Shown here piece by piece: positions 8,767 to 18,310 of a stretch of 64,000 bases of DNA. The position numbers were made by a program, and so were the translations under genes. The number at the start of each line of letters is the position of its first letter. Within the stretch, counting starts at the first letter, position 1. A model generated the notes under the pieces. That model was not told the DNA's origin. It was given only the letters and a program-made list of their open reading frames with translations, and made no database searches. Origin of the DNA: Mesorhizobium australicum (GTDB lineage Bacteria; Pseudomonadota; Alphaproteobacteria; Rhizobiales; Rhizobiaceae); the NCBI RefSeq assembly GCF_900177325.1, contig NZ_FXBL01000004.1, forward strand, positions 2,480,001-2,544,000, in the 5' to 3' direction.

Positions 8767-8931
8767 TGGCTTCAGAGCTTCAAGCTTGCCGCCGTCGAAG
8801 GTTTTTTCCGCGGATGGGGTGCATTCTGGCTGAAAGCTGTTAACATGCGCGACGCAGAAATCGCCGGATCGTGATTTCATCCGACCGGTGCGCTCGCATC
8901 CCGAAATTCCAGACCGAGGTTAGGATATCCA

Positions 8932-9201
8932 TTGCAGGTACTCGTTCGCGAAAACAATGTCGACCAGGCTCTCCGTGTCCTGAAGAAGAAGATGCAGCGC
9001 GAAGGCATCTTCCGCGAGATGAAGGCGCGTCAGGCATATGAGAAGCCGTCGGAGAAGCGCGCGCGAGAAAAGGCCGAGGCCGTCCGCCGGTCCCGCAAGG
9101 CCGCCCGCAAGCAGATGCAGCGCGAGGGCCTGCTGCCCGCGCCGAAGAAGAAGGTCATCGAGCGCAAGGGTCCGGACCGCGGGCCGCGTCCGACGACCTG
9201 A
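8932..9201 (+). CDS. rpsU: 30S ribosomal protein S21
   Basis: An 89-residue basic protein beginning [20 protein letters not shown], the S21 family signature, with the long basic C-terminal extension typical of rhizobial S21. S21 binds the 30S platform near the anti-Shine-Dalgarno region. The start codon is TTG at 8932 with GAGG/AGGA upstream (gaggttaggatatcca); no ATG is available in frame at the N-terminus. A terminator follows immediately. Confidence 0.95.
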   Translation: MQVLVRENNVDQALRVLKKKMQREGIFREMKARQAYEKPSEKRAREKAEAVRRSRKAARKQMQREGLLPAPKKKVIERKGPDRGPRPTT

Positions 9202-9224
9202 GCATTCCTGAAGATCCAGACGTG

Positions 9225-9254
9225 CGGGCGGCTATGCGAATTACCGCCCGTTTT
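9225..9254 (+). terminator. Rho-independent terminator of rpsU, overlapping the dinB-like 3' end
   Basis: A 7-base stem cgggcgg/ccgcccg (9225-9231 and 9244-9250) is followed by TTTT. The hairpin loop contains the stop codon of the convergent DinB-family gene, so one element may serve both transcripts. Confidence 0.6.
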
Positions 9255-9744
9255 CCGTTCGCTGGAACTGGATCAGATCGAGTTCCACCGACGGCCTGCC
9301 CAGACTGGTCAGGATCGCGTGCGCCTGGCCGCGATGATGGGTCTGGTGGTTGAAGAGATGCGCCAGCGCCGGCGCCAGCCGCTGCGAGACGGTGCGCATG
9401 TCGGTGACGGTCATGTAGGTGAAGCGTCCGGCGAACGCTTTTTCGGTCAGTCCCTCGATATAGTCGGCGATCCGCTTGTCCTCTGCCTCGCGCGTAGCGC
9501 GCAGCTTGCCGAAATCGATAAAGAGGATGGTGTCGAGCTTGCTCGGGGCCTGCCCCTCGCCGGTGAAGCGCTTCATCCAGATCCGGTCCGCCACCAGAAG
9601 ATGGTTGAGCGTGCCGAGGAGCGAGCGGAAGAAGGCCCCCATGTCACGGTCGAGCTCGTCTGGCGTGAGGTCTGCGGCCGCGTCGTAAAGCTGCCCGTTC
9701 GCCCATCTGTTGTAGGCGGCGAACATGCGGAAATGCTGCTTCAC
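9241..9744 (-). CDS. DinB/YfiT-family metal-binding protein
   Basis: A 167-residue four-helix-bundle protein of the DinB family. The expected metal-ligand histidines are visible in LGTNHLLVAD-like form (LLGTLNHLLVADRIW) and in LFNHQTHHRGQAH. Members include thiol-dependent S-transferases and many uncharacterised proteins, and no substrate can be assigned. The protein is full length for the family and convergent with rpsU. Confidence 0.85.
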   Translation of the reverse strand: MKQHFRMFAAYNRWANGQLYDAAADLTPDELDRDMGAFFRSLLGTLNHLLVADRIWMKRFTGEGQAPSKLDTILFIDFGKLRATREAEDKRIADYIEGLTEKAFAGRFTYMTVTDMRTVSQRLAPALAHLFNHQTHHRGQAHAILTSLGRPSVELDLIQFQRTENGR

Positions 9745-9807
9745 ATCTTTTCCTTTCCAGCGCGACCGTTCACACTGGCCTCATAGACCCCAGCCTAGCG
9801 GACGCCA

Positions 9808-10503
9808 ATGACCATTCTCCTCTACGAACTCGTGGGCGCGGATCCTTCGCGCCCGTTCAGCCCACATGTGTGGAAGATCGCGCTTGCGCTGGCGCACAAG
9901 GGCCTTCCCTTCGAGACAGTACCGGTGCCGTTCACCGGTGTGCCGAAGATCGAGGGCGGCTTCTCCAAGACCGTGCCGGTGATCCGCGACGGCGGAACGT
10001 TGATGAAGGAGTCCTTCGACATTGCCGTCTATCTCGAGGAGACCTATCCGGACCGGCCGAGCCTGTTCAAGGGCGAGGGCGGCAAGGCGGCCGCGCGTTT
10101 CGTCGAGCGCTGGTCGCAGGCGGTGGTGCGACCCTATCTCGGCGGCGCTGCGCTGATGGACATCTACGGGCGCCTCGCTCCGGCGGACCAGGCCTATTTC
10201 CGCCCGTCGCGCCAGGCGCGGTTCGGAGACCGGTCGCTGGAGGAGGTGTCGGGCGAGCGGGAGGCTGGACTCCACGCCTGGCGGGCCGGACTGGAGCCGC
10301 TGCGCGACATGCTCTCGTACCAGCCGTTCATCGGTGGCGACGGACCGCTCTATGCCGACTACATCGTCGCCGGTTTCCTGCAATGGATGAGAGTGGTCTC
10401 GCCCTTCCGCTTCCTCGACCCGGCCGACCCTGTGGCCGCCTGGTTCGAGCGCTGCCTCGACCTGCACGGCGGGCTGATGCGCAAGGTGCCGGCGGCGGCG
10501 TGA
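9808..10503 (+). CDS. Glutathione S-transferase family protein
   Basis: A 231-residue protein with an N-terminal thioredoxin-like domain (about residues 1-85), including the GSH-contacting segment TVPVIRDGG followed by KESFDIAVYLEE. An all-helical C-terminal domain follows. The start of the domain, YELVGADPSRPFSPHVWKIA, resembles beta-etherase-like GSTs. The substrate is unknown. It lies 82 bases upstream of ndk in the same orientation. Confidence 0.85.
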   Translation: MTILLYELVGADPSRPFSPHVWKIALALAHKGLPFETVPVPFTGVPKIEGGFSKTVPVIRDGGTLMKESFDIAVYLEETYPDRPSLFKGEGGKAAARFVERWSQAVVRPYLGGAALMDIYGRLAPADQAYFRPSRQARFGDRSLEEVSGEREAGLHAWRAGLEPLRDMLSYQPFIGGDGPLYADYIVAGFLQWMRVVSPFRFLDPADPVAAWFERCLDLHGGLMRKVPAAA

Positions 10504-10585
10504 CGCGGCCGCGCCCCTTGGCAATCGCGGGGGCGGCGTGTATGGAGCGCCACCCACGCGAAACCACATCTGACAAGGACGAAAA

Positions 10586-11008
10586 ATGGCCGTCGAACGC
10601 ACCTTTTCCATGATCAAGCCGGACGCCACCAAGCGCAATCTGACGGGCGCGATCACCAAGATGCTCGAGGATGCCGGCCTGCGCGTCGTCGCCTCCAAGC
10701 GCGTGTGGATGAGCCGCCGCGAGGCCGAGGGCTTCTATGCCGTGCACAAGGAGCGCCCCTTCTTCGGCGAACTGGTCGAGTTCATGTCGTCCGGCCCGAC
10801 GGTGGTGCAGGTGCTCGAAGGCGAGAACGCGATCGCCAAGAACCGTGAGGTGATGGGCGCGACCAACCCGGCCAACGCCGCCGAAGGCACCATCCGCAAG
10901 GTGCACGCTCTGTCGATCGGCGAGAACTCGGTGCACGGCTCGGACGCGCCGGAGACCGCGAAGGAAGAGATCGCCTACTGGTTCTCGGGCACCGAGATCG
11001 TCGGCTGA
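10586..11008 (+). CDS. ndk: Nucleoside diphosphate kinase
   Basis: A 140-residue enzyme transferring the gamma phosphate between NTPs and NDPs through a phosphohistidine. The active-site His117 is in the signature NSVHGSDA. The KPDA motif (residues 11-14) and length are typical. AAGGACGAA lies just upstream of the ATG. A strong terminator follows at 11034-11061. Confidence 0.98.
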   Translation: MAVERTFSMIKPDATKRNLTGAITKMLEDAGLRVVASKRVWMSRREAEGFYAVHKERPFFGELVEFMSSGPTVVQVLEGENAIAKNREVMGATNPANAAEGTIRKVHALSIGENSVHGSDAPETAKEEIAYWFSGTEIVG

Positions 11009-11033
11009 CCCCAGCCGATATGGAACAGTTCCA

Positions 11034-11061
11034 AAGGCCGGGCCTCGCGCCCGGCCTTTTT
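11034..11061 (+). terminator. Rho-independent terminator of ndk
   Basis: The stem aaggccgggc/gcccggcctt (11034-11043 and 11049-11058) has a 5-base loop and is followed by TTT. It ends at the 3' end of the convergent GGDEF-EAL gene and may act on both strands. Confidence 0.85.
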
Positions 11062-13304
11062 CATGCGCGCAGCCGCAGCGCCTCGGCAGTCGGCGTGAGC
11101 GACGGCACCACTCTGGCGCGGGCGAGGAACTCGTCGGCCGCAAGCGGCGGCGCGTAGAGGTAGCCCTGGAACATGCGGCAGCCGAAGGCGCGCAACAGTG
11201 TCTCCTGCTGCGCCGTCTCGACATGCTCCGCCACCGCTGCCAGTCCCAGCGTGTCGGCCATGGCGAGGATGGTGCGCACCAGCGCCCGGTCGCTCTCCCT
11301 CGTCTCGATGTCGGCCACGAAGGAACCGTCGATCTTGAGCTCGTCGAACGGCATCTGCCGCAGGTCGGCGAGCGAGGAGTAGCCGGTGCCGAAATCGTCG
11401 AGCGAGAATCGGATGCCGAGCCGGCGCAGCGCATGCATCCGTTCGGCCGTGACCTTCTGGTTCTCGGCCATCATCTGCTCGGTGAATTCGAGCATCAGGC
11501 GCGAGGCGTCGACCGCGTGCTCCTCGATCAGCTGCCGGACATAGGCGACGAAGCCTGGATTGCTGAACGACTTCGGCGACACGTTGATCGAGAGGCGCAG
11601 ATGCGCGGTGTCGGGATTGGCCTGCCAGCCGGCCAGCGTGCGCACGCCCTTGGAGAGGACCATGCGGCAGAGATCGTGAATCAGCCCGGACTTCTCGGCG
11701 AGCGGGATAAAGCGGTCGGGCCCGACGGGGCCGAGCTCCGGATGGGTCCAGCGCAGCAGCGCCTCGGCCGAGATGATGCGGCCGAACTGGTCGACCTGCG
11801 GCTGGAAATGCAGGCACAGGCGGTCCTCCGCGAGCGCGGTACGCAGGTCGGCGACGAGGCGGAACTGCTCGTTCTCGTCTGCGATGTCGGACGGATCGAA
11901 CAGGGCCATCGCGTTGCGACCGGACGCCTTGGCCCGGTACATCGCGATGTCGGCGCGCTTCAGCACCTCGTCGACGCGCGGTTCGTTGCCGTCGAAGACG
12001 ACGATGCCGACGCTGGCGGAGGCCTGGTGCTCGACGGCGCCGATCAGGTGCGGCTGCGCGAGCTCGCGCAACACGGCCTCGGCGGTATGGTTCGCGCGCG
12101 CGGAGGCGTCCGCGTCGGTCGCGCCCGCGTCCTCGATGCAGACGACGAATTCGTCGCCGCCTATGCGTGCCACGAGATCGCCCGGCTCGACGCAGGACAA
12201 TAGCCGTCCGGCGACCTGCACGAGATAGGCGTCGCCGGTGTCGTGGCCCTCGCTGTCGTTGAGTGTCTTGAAGTTGTCGAGGTCGATGAAGAGCAGCGCG
12301 CCGCGTCGCGCGCCATGGCGCGTCCGCTCCAGCGTCTCGCGCAGCCGGTCGAGCAGCGCGCGGCGGTTCGGCAGGTGCGTGAGCGGGTCGAAGTAGGCGA
12401 GCTCCTTGATCTCGAGCTCTTGCCGCTTGCGGGGGGAGATGTCGCAGGCGTAGCCGTGCCAGACGATGGCGCCGCCAACCCTTTCGGGCGCCGCCGACGC
12501 GCGCAGCCATTTCTCGACGCCGTCGGGAGTGCGGATGCGAAACTCGTGGTCCCAATATTTGAACGCCCGGTGGCATTCCCTGAGCGACTGATAGTAGGCG
12601 TCAAGGTCCTCGGGGACGATGAGCTTGGTGAACGTCTCGGGGATCTGCGCCTGCGGGGCGTTGGGGATGCCGGTCAGACGGTGGAAGCCCTCGCTGTAGT
12701 AGAGGACTCGGAACGAGCCGTCGGCATTCCTGCGATACTGGAACAGGCCGCCGGGGATCTGCGTGATCAGCTTCTTGTAGTGTTCCTCAAGCTTGAGGCG
12801 CTTGATCGTCTCGGTGATCTCGCGGACCGATCCTTCATAGAACAGGGGCTTGCCCGTCCGGTTATGACGCACGATGCGGGCCGATTCCGAGATCCAGATG
12901 CGCTCGCGCGTCTTGTGCCGGTAGATCTCGGACACGAAGTCCTCGACATGGCCCTGCGAGTGAAGGACGCGGCGGAACTCGTCGCGACGGCCGGGCTCGA
13001 CATACCATTCGCCGCCAATGTCGTGGACGCTCGCCAGCATCTCGGCCTCGCTCGAATAGCCGTTCAGCTTCACCAGAGCCTTATTGGCGGAGAGTTGCTG
13101 GCCATCAATCGAAGAGCGGTAGATGCCTTCTGACAGGTGCTCGATAAGGTCGCGGCTGTTCTGATGTTCGTAGCAGGCCTCGATCCAGCGGCGGCGGTAG
13201 GTGAGGGTGGTCGAGACGAGAACGCCGATGACCAGCGGGATGGACATGGCAAGCCAGCCTGTCCCCGCTCCCAGTCCGAAAAGGTTCGCCAGCGCGTCCA
13301 GCAT
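11061..13304 (-). CDS. PAS-PAS-GGDEF-EAL cyclic-di-GMP protein
   Basis: A 747-residue regulator of cyclic di-GMP. An N-terminal membrane helix (about residues 17-36) is followed by two PAS-like sensor domains (about 50-165 and 180-290), a GGDEF domain (about 300-460; RIGGDEFVV) and an EAL domain (about 475-735). The EAL domain keeps EALLRW, a Glu-rich LEFTEQ, SLDDFGTGYSSL and KIDGSFV, so phosphodiesterase activity is likely. The GGDEF active site is intact. The allosteric RxxD position five residues before GGDEF reads EPGD, so product inhibition may be lost. The sensed signal is unknown. Confidence 0.92.
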   Translation of the reverse strand: MLDALANLFGLGAGTGWLAMSIPLVIGVLVSTTLTYRRRWIEACYEHQNSRDLIEHLSEGIYRSSIDGQQLSANKALVKLNGYSSEAEMLASVHDIGGEWYVEPGRRDEFRRVLHSQGHVEDFVSEIYRHKTRERIWISESARIVRHNRTGKPLFYEGSVREITETIKRLKLEEHYKKLITQIPGGLFQYRRNADGSFRVLYYSEGFHRLTGIPNAPQAQIPETFTKLIVPEDLDAYYQSLRECHRAFKYWDHEFRIRTPDGVEKWLRASAAPERVGGAIVWHGYACDISPRKRQELEIKELAYFDPLTHLPNRRALLDRLRETLERTRHGARRGALLFIDLDNFKTLNDSEGHDTGDAYLVQVAGRLLSCVEPGDLVARIGGDEFVVCIEDAGATDADASARANHTAEAVLRELAQPHLIGAVEHQASASVGIVVFDGNEPRVDEVLKRADIAMYRAKASGRNAMALFDPSDIADENEQFRLVADLRTALAEDRLCLHFQPQVDQFGRIISAEALLRWTHPELGPVGPDRFIPLAEKSGLIHDLCRMVLSKGVRTLAGWQANPDTAHLRLSINVSPKSFSNPGFVAYVRQLIEEHAVDASRLMLEFTEQMMAENQKVTAERMHALRRLGIRFSLDDFGTGYSSLADLRQMPFDELKIDGSFVADIETRESDRALVRTILAMADTLGLAAVAEHVETAQQETLLRAFGCRMFQGYLYAPPLAADEFLARARVVPSLTPTAEALRLRA

Positions 13305-13458
13305 TGCCCCTGAGGATAGCTCGAGTAGGCGGAGCTTACGTCAGGGCATTTCCCAAAGCTCTAACTGACGTGAAAAACAGCAGGCAGGGTTAATGCAGAA
13401 TTTATATGCAGACAAACAATGGGAAATGCCGCCGGCTGAGGAGTTCAACGCTTTCCAC

Positions 13459-14574
13459 CTAGGGACTCTCGCCGAAATAGCGTTGCCGGATCTCCGCGAT
13501 CTGCCCCCTTTCATGCGCGCCGATGATTTCGACGCTGAGCTGCCGCGTGAGGGGGTGATGAAGGGGCAGCGCGAAGCCGTATTTGTCCGGTTCGAAGATC
13601 GCGCCGACGACCGAGACGGCCTGGTCGGGATGCGAAGTCGCATAATATTCGAGGACCGGAGCATCGCCGATGATCGCGTCGATGCGCTGGTCCGCGAGAG
13701 CCTCCGCCGCCTCATCGATGTTGGGGAAGGAGCGCAGGTTCAGACCATTGCTGCGTGCATACTCTTCCGAGACGCTGCCCGTGAACACGCCAATCGGCCG
13801 GCCGGGTAGGTCTGCCACGCTGTTGATCTGCCCCGTCAGCGAGAGCGTGGTCATGACGCTGGTCACCGACGAGGTGACGTAAGCCAGGACGGCAATGCCG
13901 CAGACCAGCCAGAGGCCCTGCCAGAGGCGGCCCACCCAGCCGAACAGGTTCTGGCGGGCGGGCGGCTTGCCTGAGGTGGCGATCGACATGACGGTATAGA
14001 AGCTCTCGGCGATGCCGTCGCGCCAGCGACGCGGGAAATCCTGGTCGAAGCGGCGGTCGAACAGGGTGAGCATGATGGTCGCCGCGACGATGACCAGCGC
14101 GATCCAGCCGTAGGCGCGCAGGTGGCCCGACTGCTGCAGGCCGTCCACAAGGCCCCAGAAGCCGGCTCCCTGAGCGTCGCGCGTCATGACGCGCAGGCCA
14201 GCGTCGAACCACGGATGGGTGAAATCGATCCTCTCGGCCCGGTCGCGCGTGATCGTGAGATTGGTAACGGCCGCGTCCACCTCGTTGCGGGACACGGCTT
14301 CGACCAGATCGCGCAGCGTGCCGTAAGGGATATACTCGACCTTGAAGTCCAGCGTCGTGGCGAGCTTGTTCCACAGATCGACGGCCATGCCGGTATAGCC
14401 GCCGTCTCTGGCCATGACGAAGGGCGGATGCTCGTATACGCCGACCTTCAGCGTCGCGGCGGGCGACGACGAAGGGGAGGGCGCGTCCTGCGCGGAGGCG
14501 ACGGTTGCGAGAGCGAGGAGGGCGAGAAGGAGACACCACGGTCGGGCGCGTCGAAGTCGATCGATCATGTTCAT
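13459..14574 (-). CDS. Ligand-gated ion channel homologue (bacterial glutamate-receptor type)
   Basis: A 371-residue protein with a signal peptide ending near ASAQDA, then the first lobe of a periplasmic solute-binding domain starting LKVGVYEHPPFVM. This is interrupted by a membrane helix (GWIALVIVAATIMLTLF), a re-entrant pore-like segment (ESFYTVMSIATSGKPPAR) and a second helix (LWLVCGIAVLAYVTSSVTSV). The second lobe follows (IGVFTGSVSEEYARSNG, later KYGFALPL). This S1-M1-P-M2-S2 order is that of prokaryotic ionotropic glutamate receptors such as GluR0. The pore loop does not contain the potassium filter TVGYG. Start MNMIDRLRR at 14574 is chosen over an upstream extension that lacks signal-peptide character. 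Confidence 0.82.
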   Translation of the reverse strand: MNMIDRLRRARPWCLLLALLALATVASAQDAPSPSSSPAATLKVGVYEHPPFVMARDGGYTGMAVDLWNKLATTLDFKVEYIPYGTLRDLVEAVSRNEVDAAVTNLTITRDRAERIDFTHPWFDAGLRVMTRDAQGAGFWGLVDGLQQSGHLRAYGWIALVIVAATIMLTLFDRRFDQDFPRRWRDGIAESFYTVMSIATSGKPPARQNLFGWVGRLWQGLWLVCGIAVLAYVTSSVTSVMTTLSLTGQINSVADLPGRPIGVFTGSVSEEYARSNGLNLRSFPNIDEAAEALADQRIDAIIGDAPVLEYYATSHPDQAVSVVGAIFEPDKYGFALPLHHPLTRQLSVEIIGAHERGQIAEIRQRYFGESP

Positions 14575-14812
14575 TCGTTTCTTGCGCGGTCCCACGACCC
14601 GCCGCGGCCTCATGCGGTATGGCGTCCGGACGTCGATGCCTCGGAAGCCGTGTTACGGGGATGGCTTGAGCGATGCCCGGCATTGCTCTGGCGACATTTA
14701 CTTTGACCGGCCGCGGCGCGGAAGATCAACCCTCGATGGAGGATCTGGAAGCAAAGGGCCGGCTCGGCTCGGATTTTATGCAGGAGATTCCCGACGCTGT
14801 GCGCGCGGGCGG

Positions 14813-15274
14813 CTAGGACCAGCGATCGAGCACTTCTTCGTCCGATTCCTTGGCGTCGACCCACCCGCCCTCTGTGCCGTCGGCGAGATGTTCCTTCTTC
14901 CAGAAGGGCGCGCGCGACTTGAGGAAATCCATCAGAAAGGATGCCGCGTCGAAGGCGGCCTGCCTGTGGGCGGAGGCCGCGACCACCAGCACGATGTTCC
15001 CGCCCGGCGCAATGCGCCCGACGCGATGGATCGCCGCGAGCGCGCTCACCGGCCAGCGTGCGGCCGCTTCCTCGGCGATCCGCCGGATCTCGGCCTCGGC
15101 CATGCCGGGATAGTGTTCGAGTTCGAGCGCGGCGAGCGCTCCGTCCTCGCTGCGGCACAGGCCGCTGAAGGTGACGACCGCGCCGGTGTCGGGCAGGCCG
15201 CCGACGAGCACCGAGACCTCGGCGGAGAGATCGAAATCCTCCGTCTGGATCCTGATCTCGATGCGGGCCGTCAT
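14813..15274 (-). CDS. moaE: Molybdopterin synthase catalytic subunit
   Basis: A 153-residue MoaE, which together with MoaD converts precursor Z (cPMP) to molybdopterin. The conserved FSGLCR, LELEHYPGMAE, and IHRVGRIAPG segments are visible, as is the active-site lysine region APFWKKEH. The start ATG at 15274 lies two bases after the moaD stop. A molybdenum-enzyme gene is present in the same window at 23056-25185. Confidence 0.95.
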   Translation of the reverse strand: MTARIEIRIQTEDFDLSAEVSVLVGGLPDTGAVVTFSGLCRSEDGALAALELEHYPGMAEAEIRRIAEEAAARWPVSALAAIHRVGRIAPGGNIVLVVAASAHRQAAFDAASFLMDFLKSRAPFWKKEHLADGTEGGWVDAKESDEEVLDRWS

Positions 15275-15276
15275 GG

Positions 15277-15528
15277 CTAGCCGCCGGTCATCGGGGGGAA
15301 GAGCGCGATCTCGCGCGCGCCGGCGATCGGCTCGTCGTGGCGCGAATGCTCCTGGTTGATCGCGACGCGGATCGCTTCGGGATGACGCAGCGCTTCCTCG
15401 TATCCTTCGCCGCGCTCGCGCAGCCACAGGAGGAGGTCGCGTACCGTCCTCACCTCGGCGGGAAGCTCGACGTCTTCTTCCGGAAGGCCGATCCGTTCCC
15501 TGACCCAGGCGAAGTAGATGAGCTTCAC
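15277..15528 (-). CDS. moaD: Molybdopterin synthase sulfur carrier subunit
   Basis: An 83-residue ubiquitin-fold protein ending in the required Gly-Gly (PMTGG), the terminus that is thiocarboxylated for sulfur delivery to MoaE. It begins MKLIYFAWVRERIGL. It is 7 bases downstream of pgsA and directly upstream of moaE, forming a pgsA-moaD-moaE unit seen in many rhizobia. Confidence 0.95.
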   Translation of the reverse strand: MKLIYFAWVRERIGLPEEDVELPAEVRTVRDLLLWLRERGEGYEEALRHPEAIRVAINQEHSRHDEPIAGAREIALFPPMTGG

Positions 15529-15535
15529 GGCCGCC

Positions 15536-16126
15536 TCACTCGTCCACCACGTGCTTCAAGCCGGCGCGGAAATAGTCGTAGCCGGTGTAGAGCGTCACGA
15601 TCGCCGACACCCAGAGAAGGGTGATGCCGACGTGCGTCGTGTAGGGGAAGATCTTGTCGCCGGCGGGGCCTGCCAGCAGGAAGGCTATGGCGACCATCTG
15701 GATGGTCGTCTTCCACTTGGCGAGCCGGGTGACCGGCAGGCTGACCTTCAGCTCGGCGAGATATTCGCGCAGGCCCGAGACGAGGATCTCGCGGCACAGG
15801 ATTACGATGGCCGCCCACAGCGACCAACCGTGGATGGTCTCGACGGGATCGGCGGCGAGCAGCATGAGGCAGGTGGAGACCAGAAGCTTGTCGGCGATCG
15901 GGTCGAGCATCCGGCCGATGTTCGAGGTCTGCTTCCAGATGCGCGCGAGATAGCCGTCGAGATAGTCGGTGACGCTCGCCAGCACGAAGAGGAACAGGGC
16001 CAGCCAGCGGGCGAAGTCGCTCGATTCGAGCCGTCCCTCCAGATAGAAGCAGACGACGATCAGCGGCACCGCGAGAATGCGCCCGTAAGTCAGCAGATTC
16101 GGGATATTGTACGCCTTGCTAGCCAT
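15536..16126 (-). CDS. pgsA: CDP-diacylglycerol-glycerol-3-phosphate 3-phosphatidyltransferase
   Basis: A 196-residue integral membrane enzyme making phosphatidylglycerophosphate, the committed step to phosphatidylglycerol. The CDP-alcohol transferase motif DG-x2-AR-x8-G-x3-D-x3-D is complete in DYLDGYLARIWKQTSNIGRM plus LDPIADK. It starts ASKAYNIPNLLTYGRI, typical of PgsA. It heads the moaDE unit. A second CDP-alcohol transferase lies at 27738-28292, but this one matches PgsA better. Confidence 0.93.
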   Translation of the reverse strand: MASKAYNIPNLLTYGRILAVPLIVVCFYLEGRLESSDFARWLALFLFVLASVTDYLDGYLARIWKQTSNIGRMLDPIADKLLVSTCLMLLAADPVETIHGWSLWAAIVILCREILVSGLREYLAELKVSLPVTRLAKWKTTIQMVAIAFLLAGPAGDKIFPYTTHVGITLLWVSAIVTLYTGYDYFRAGLKHVVDE

Positions 16127-16267
16127 CCGCCGTCTTTTCGCTTCTCATCTCTGACTGTCAACAGATGCGGCCTCTTCCGGTCAACCGCAAGGGCCGGTTC
16201 CGCCGGCGCGCCGAACTATCGGTTGCGCCAGAGCCGATTCGCCCTCCCGGCTCACTAATGGGATGAA

Positions 16268-18310
16268 TCAGCCATTGTCGTGGAAGTGGTCATAAATCTG
16301 TTTCGCAAGCGATTCTGAGACGCCCTCGACCGCCCTCAGATCGGCGAGTGCTGCGCGGCTGACGGCCTTGGCAGTGCCGAAGTGATGCAGCAGCGCTCGT
16401 TTGCGCGTCGGGCCGATGCCGGCGATCTCGTCGAGCGGGTTGCGCGTCATCTCCTTCTTCCGGCGCGCGCGGTGCGAGCCGATCGCAAAGCGGTGCGCCT
16501 CGTCGCGCAGCCGTTGGATGAAATAGAGCACCGGATCGCGCGGCGGCAGCATGAACGGATCGCGTCCCTTGGCGAAGAAGCGCTCGCGCCCGGCGTCGCG
16601 GTCGACGCCCTTGGCGACGCCCACCGCCGCCACTTTGTCGGAGATGCCGAGCTCGTCCAAGATCGAGCGCACCGCCGACATCTGGCCCTGGCCGCCGTCG
16701 ATCAGGATCAGGTCCGGCCAGGCGGGCATGGCATCGTCGTGCTCGGCCTGTGGCGTCGGCTCCTCGCCATGCTCCTTCACCAGCCGCGAGAAGCGCCGCT
16801 CCATCACCTCGCGCATCATGCCGAAGTCGTCGCCGGGCGTGATCGTCTCGGAACGGATGTTGAACTTGCGGTACTGATTCTTGGCGAAGCCCTCCGGCCC
16901 GGCGACGATCATGGCGCCGACCGCGTTGGTGCCCATGATATGCGAGTTGTCGTAGACCTCGATGCGGCGCGGCGTAGTGGCGAGGCCGAAGGTCTTGGCG
17001 AGGCCTTCGAGCAGGACGGCCTGGGTGGAGGTCTCGGCCAGCCGGCGGCCGAGCGCCTCGCGGGCGTTCTGAACGGCGTGCGCCACCAAGTCCTTCTTCT
17101 CGCCGCGCGACGGCACGGAGATAGTCACCTTGCGCCCGGCGCGGGTGGCGAGCGCCTCGGCGAGAAGCTCCTGGTCCTCGACGGCGTGCGACAGGAGGAG
17201 CAGACGCGGGCAGGGCTTGTCGTCGTAGAACTGGGCGAGGAAGGCGCCCAGCACCTCGGCAGGCTCCAGCGCCGGGTCGGCCTTGGGGAAATAGGCGCGG
17301 TTGCCCCAGTTCTGGCCGGTGCGGAAGAAGAACACCTCGATGCAGCTCTGGCCGCCGTCCTGGTGGATGGCGAAGACGTCGGCTTCCTCGACCGATTGCG
17401 GATTGATGCCCTGGTGCGACTGGACATGGGAAAGGGCGGCGAGGCGGTCGCGGTAGATCGCGGCGCGCTCGAAGTCGAGCTGCTCGGATGCGTCCTGCAT
17501 GGCAGCCGAGATTTCGCCCTTCACCTTCTGGCTGCGGCCGGAGAGGAAATCCTTCGCCTCGGAGACAAGCTCAGCGTAGCCCTCGGCGGAAATCTCGCCG
17601 GTGCATGGGCCGGAGCAGCGCTTGATCTGGTAGAGCAGGCAAGGGCGCGTGCGGCTCTCGAACATGGAATCGGTGCAACTGCGGAGCAGGAAGGCGCGCT
17701 GCAGCGCATTGATAGTACGCCCGACCGCACCGGCCGACGCAAAGGGGCCGAAATAGTCGCCTTTGCGCGAGCGCGCGCCCCGATGCTTGAAGATGCCGGG
17801 CGCCAGCCCGTCATTGGTGATCAGGATGTAGGGGAACGACTTGTCGTCCCGCATCAACACATTGAAGCGCGGCCGCAAGCGCTTGATCAGATTCGCTTCC
17901 AGCAGGAGCGCCTCGATCTCGGTGCGGGTGACGACGAACTCCATCGCCGCCGTCTCGCGCACCATCCGGCCAATGCGGTTGGTGTGGAAGCGACCCTGCG
18001 CGTAGTTGGTGACGCGCTTCTTCAGGCTGCGCGCCTTGCCGACATAGAGCACGTCGCCGGCCTCGTTCATCATCCGGTAGACGCCGGGCGAATTGGGCAG
18101 GCGCTTCACCAGCGCCTGGATCAGTTCAGCGCCGGCGAGGCCTTCCGTATCGCGGCCGCCGCGATCCCAAAGCGCCGCCATTTCAGGCGCAGCGGTATCT
18201 TCGACGATGTCGGCATCGTCGTCCTCCTGCTCATCGGCGGGGAGCAGGGCGGTCTCGTCGTCCGCGTCGGGCGCGGTCGGGTCGTCGATCTGGGCTTTAC
18301 GGGGACTCAT
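16268..18310 (-). CDS. uvrC: Excinuclease ABC subunit C
   Basis: A 680-residue UvrC, the dual-incision nuclease of nucleotide excision repair. A GIY-YIG domain starts near residue 65 ([20 protein letters not shown]). Next come a Cys-containing region, a UVR motif ([14 protein letters not shown]), the RNase H-like C-terminal nuclease ([13 protein letters not shown]) and helix-hairpin-helix motifs at the end ([13 protein letters not shown]). An acidic N-terminal extension of about 60 residues is usual in rhizobia. The start at 18310 overlaps the upstream SDR stop by four bases (ATGA), which fixes it over the in-frame upstream ATG. Confidence 0.96.
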   Translation of the reverse strand: MSPRKAQIDDPTAPDADDETALLPADEQEDDDADIVEDTAAPEMAALWDRGGRDTEGLAGAELIQALVKRLPNSPGVYRMMNEAGDVLYVGKARSLKKRVTNYAQGRFHTNRIGRMVRETAAMEFVVTRTEIEALLLEANLIKRLRPRFNVLMRDDKSFPYILITNDGLAPGIFKHRGARSRKGDYFGPFASAGAVGRTINALQRAFLLRSCTDSMFESRTRPCLLYQIKRCSGPCTGEISAEGYAELVSEAKDFLSGRSQKVKGEISAAMQDASEQLDFERAAIYRDRLAALSHVQSHQGINPQSVEEADVFAIHQDGGQSCIEVFFFRTGQNWGNRAYFPKADPALEPAEVLGAFLAQFYDDKPCPRLLLLSHAVEDQELLAEALATRAGRKVTISVPSRGEKKDLVAHAVQNAREALGRRLAETSTQAVLLEGLAKTFGLATTPRRIEVYDNSHIMGTNAVGAMIVAGPEGFAKNQYRKFNIRSETITPGDDFGMMREVMERRFSRLVKEHGEEPTPQAEHDDAMPAWPDLILIDGGQGQMSAVRSILDELGISDKVAAVGVAKGVDRDAGRERFFAKGRDPFMLPPRDPVLYFIQRLRDEAHRFAIGSHRARRKKEMTRNPLDEIAGIGPTRKRALLHHFGTAKAVSRAALADLRAVEGVSESLAKQIYDHFHDNG

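Noticed and set aside
6876..8843. 655-codon plus-strand ORF opposite the ABC-F gene
   Set aside because: Antisense shadow caused by high GC; the minus strand encodes complete ABC motifs.
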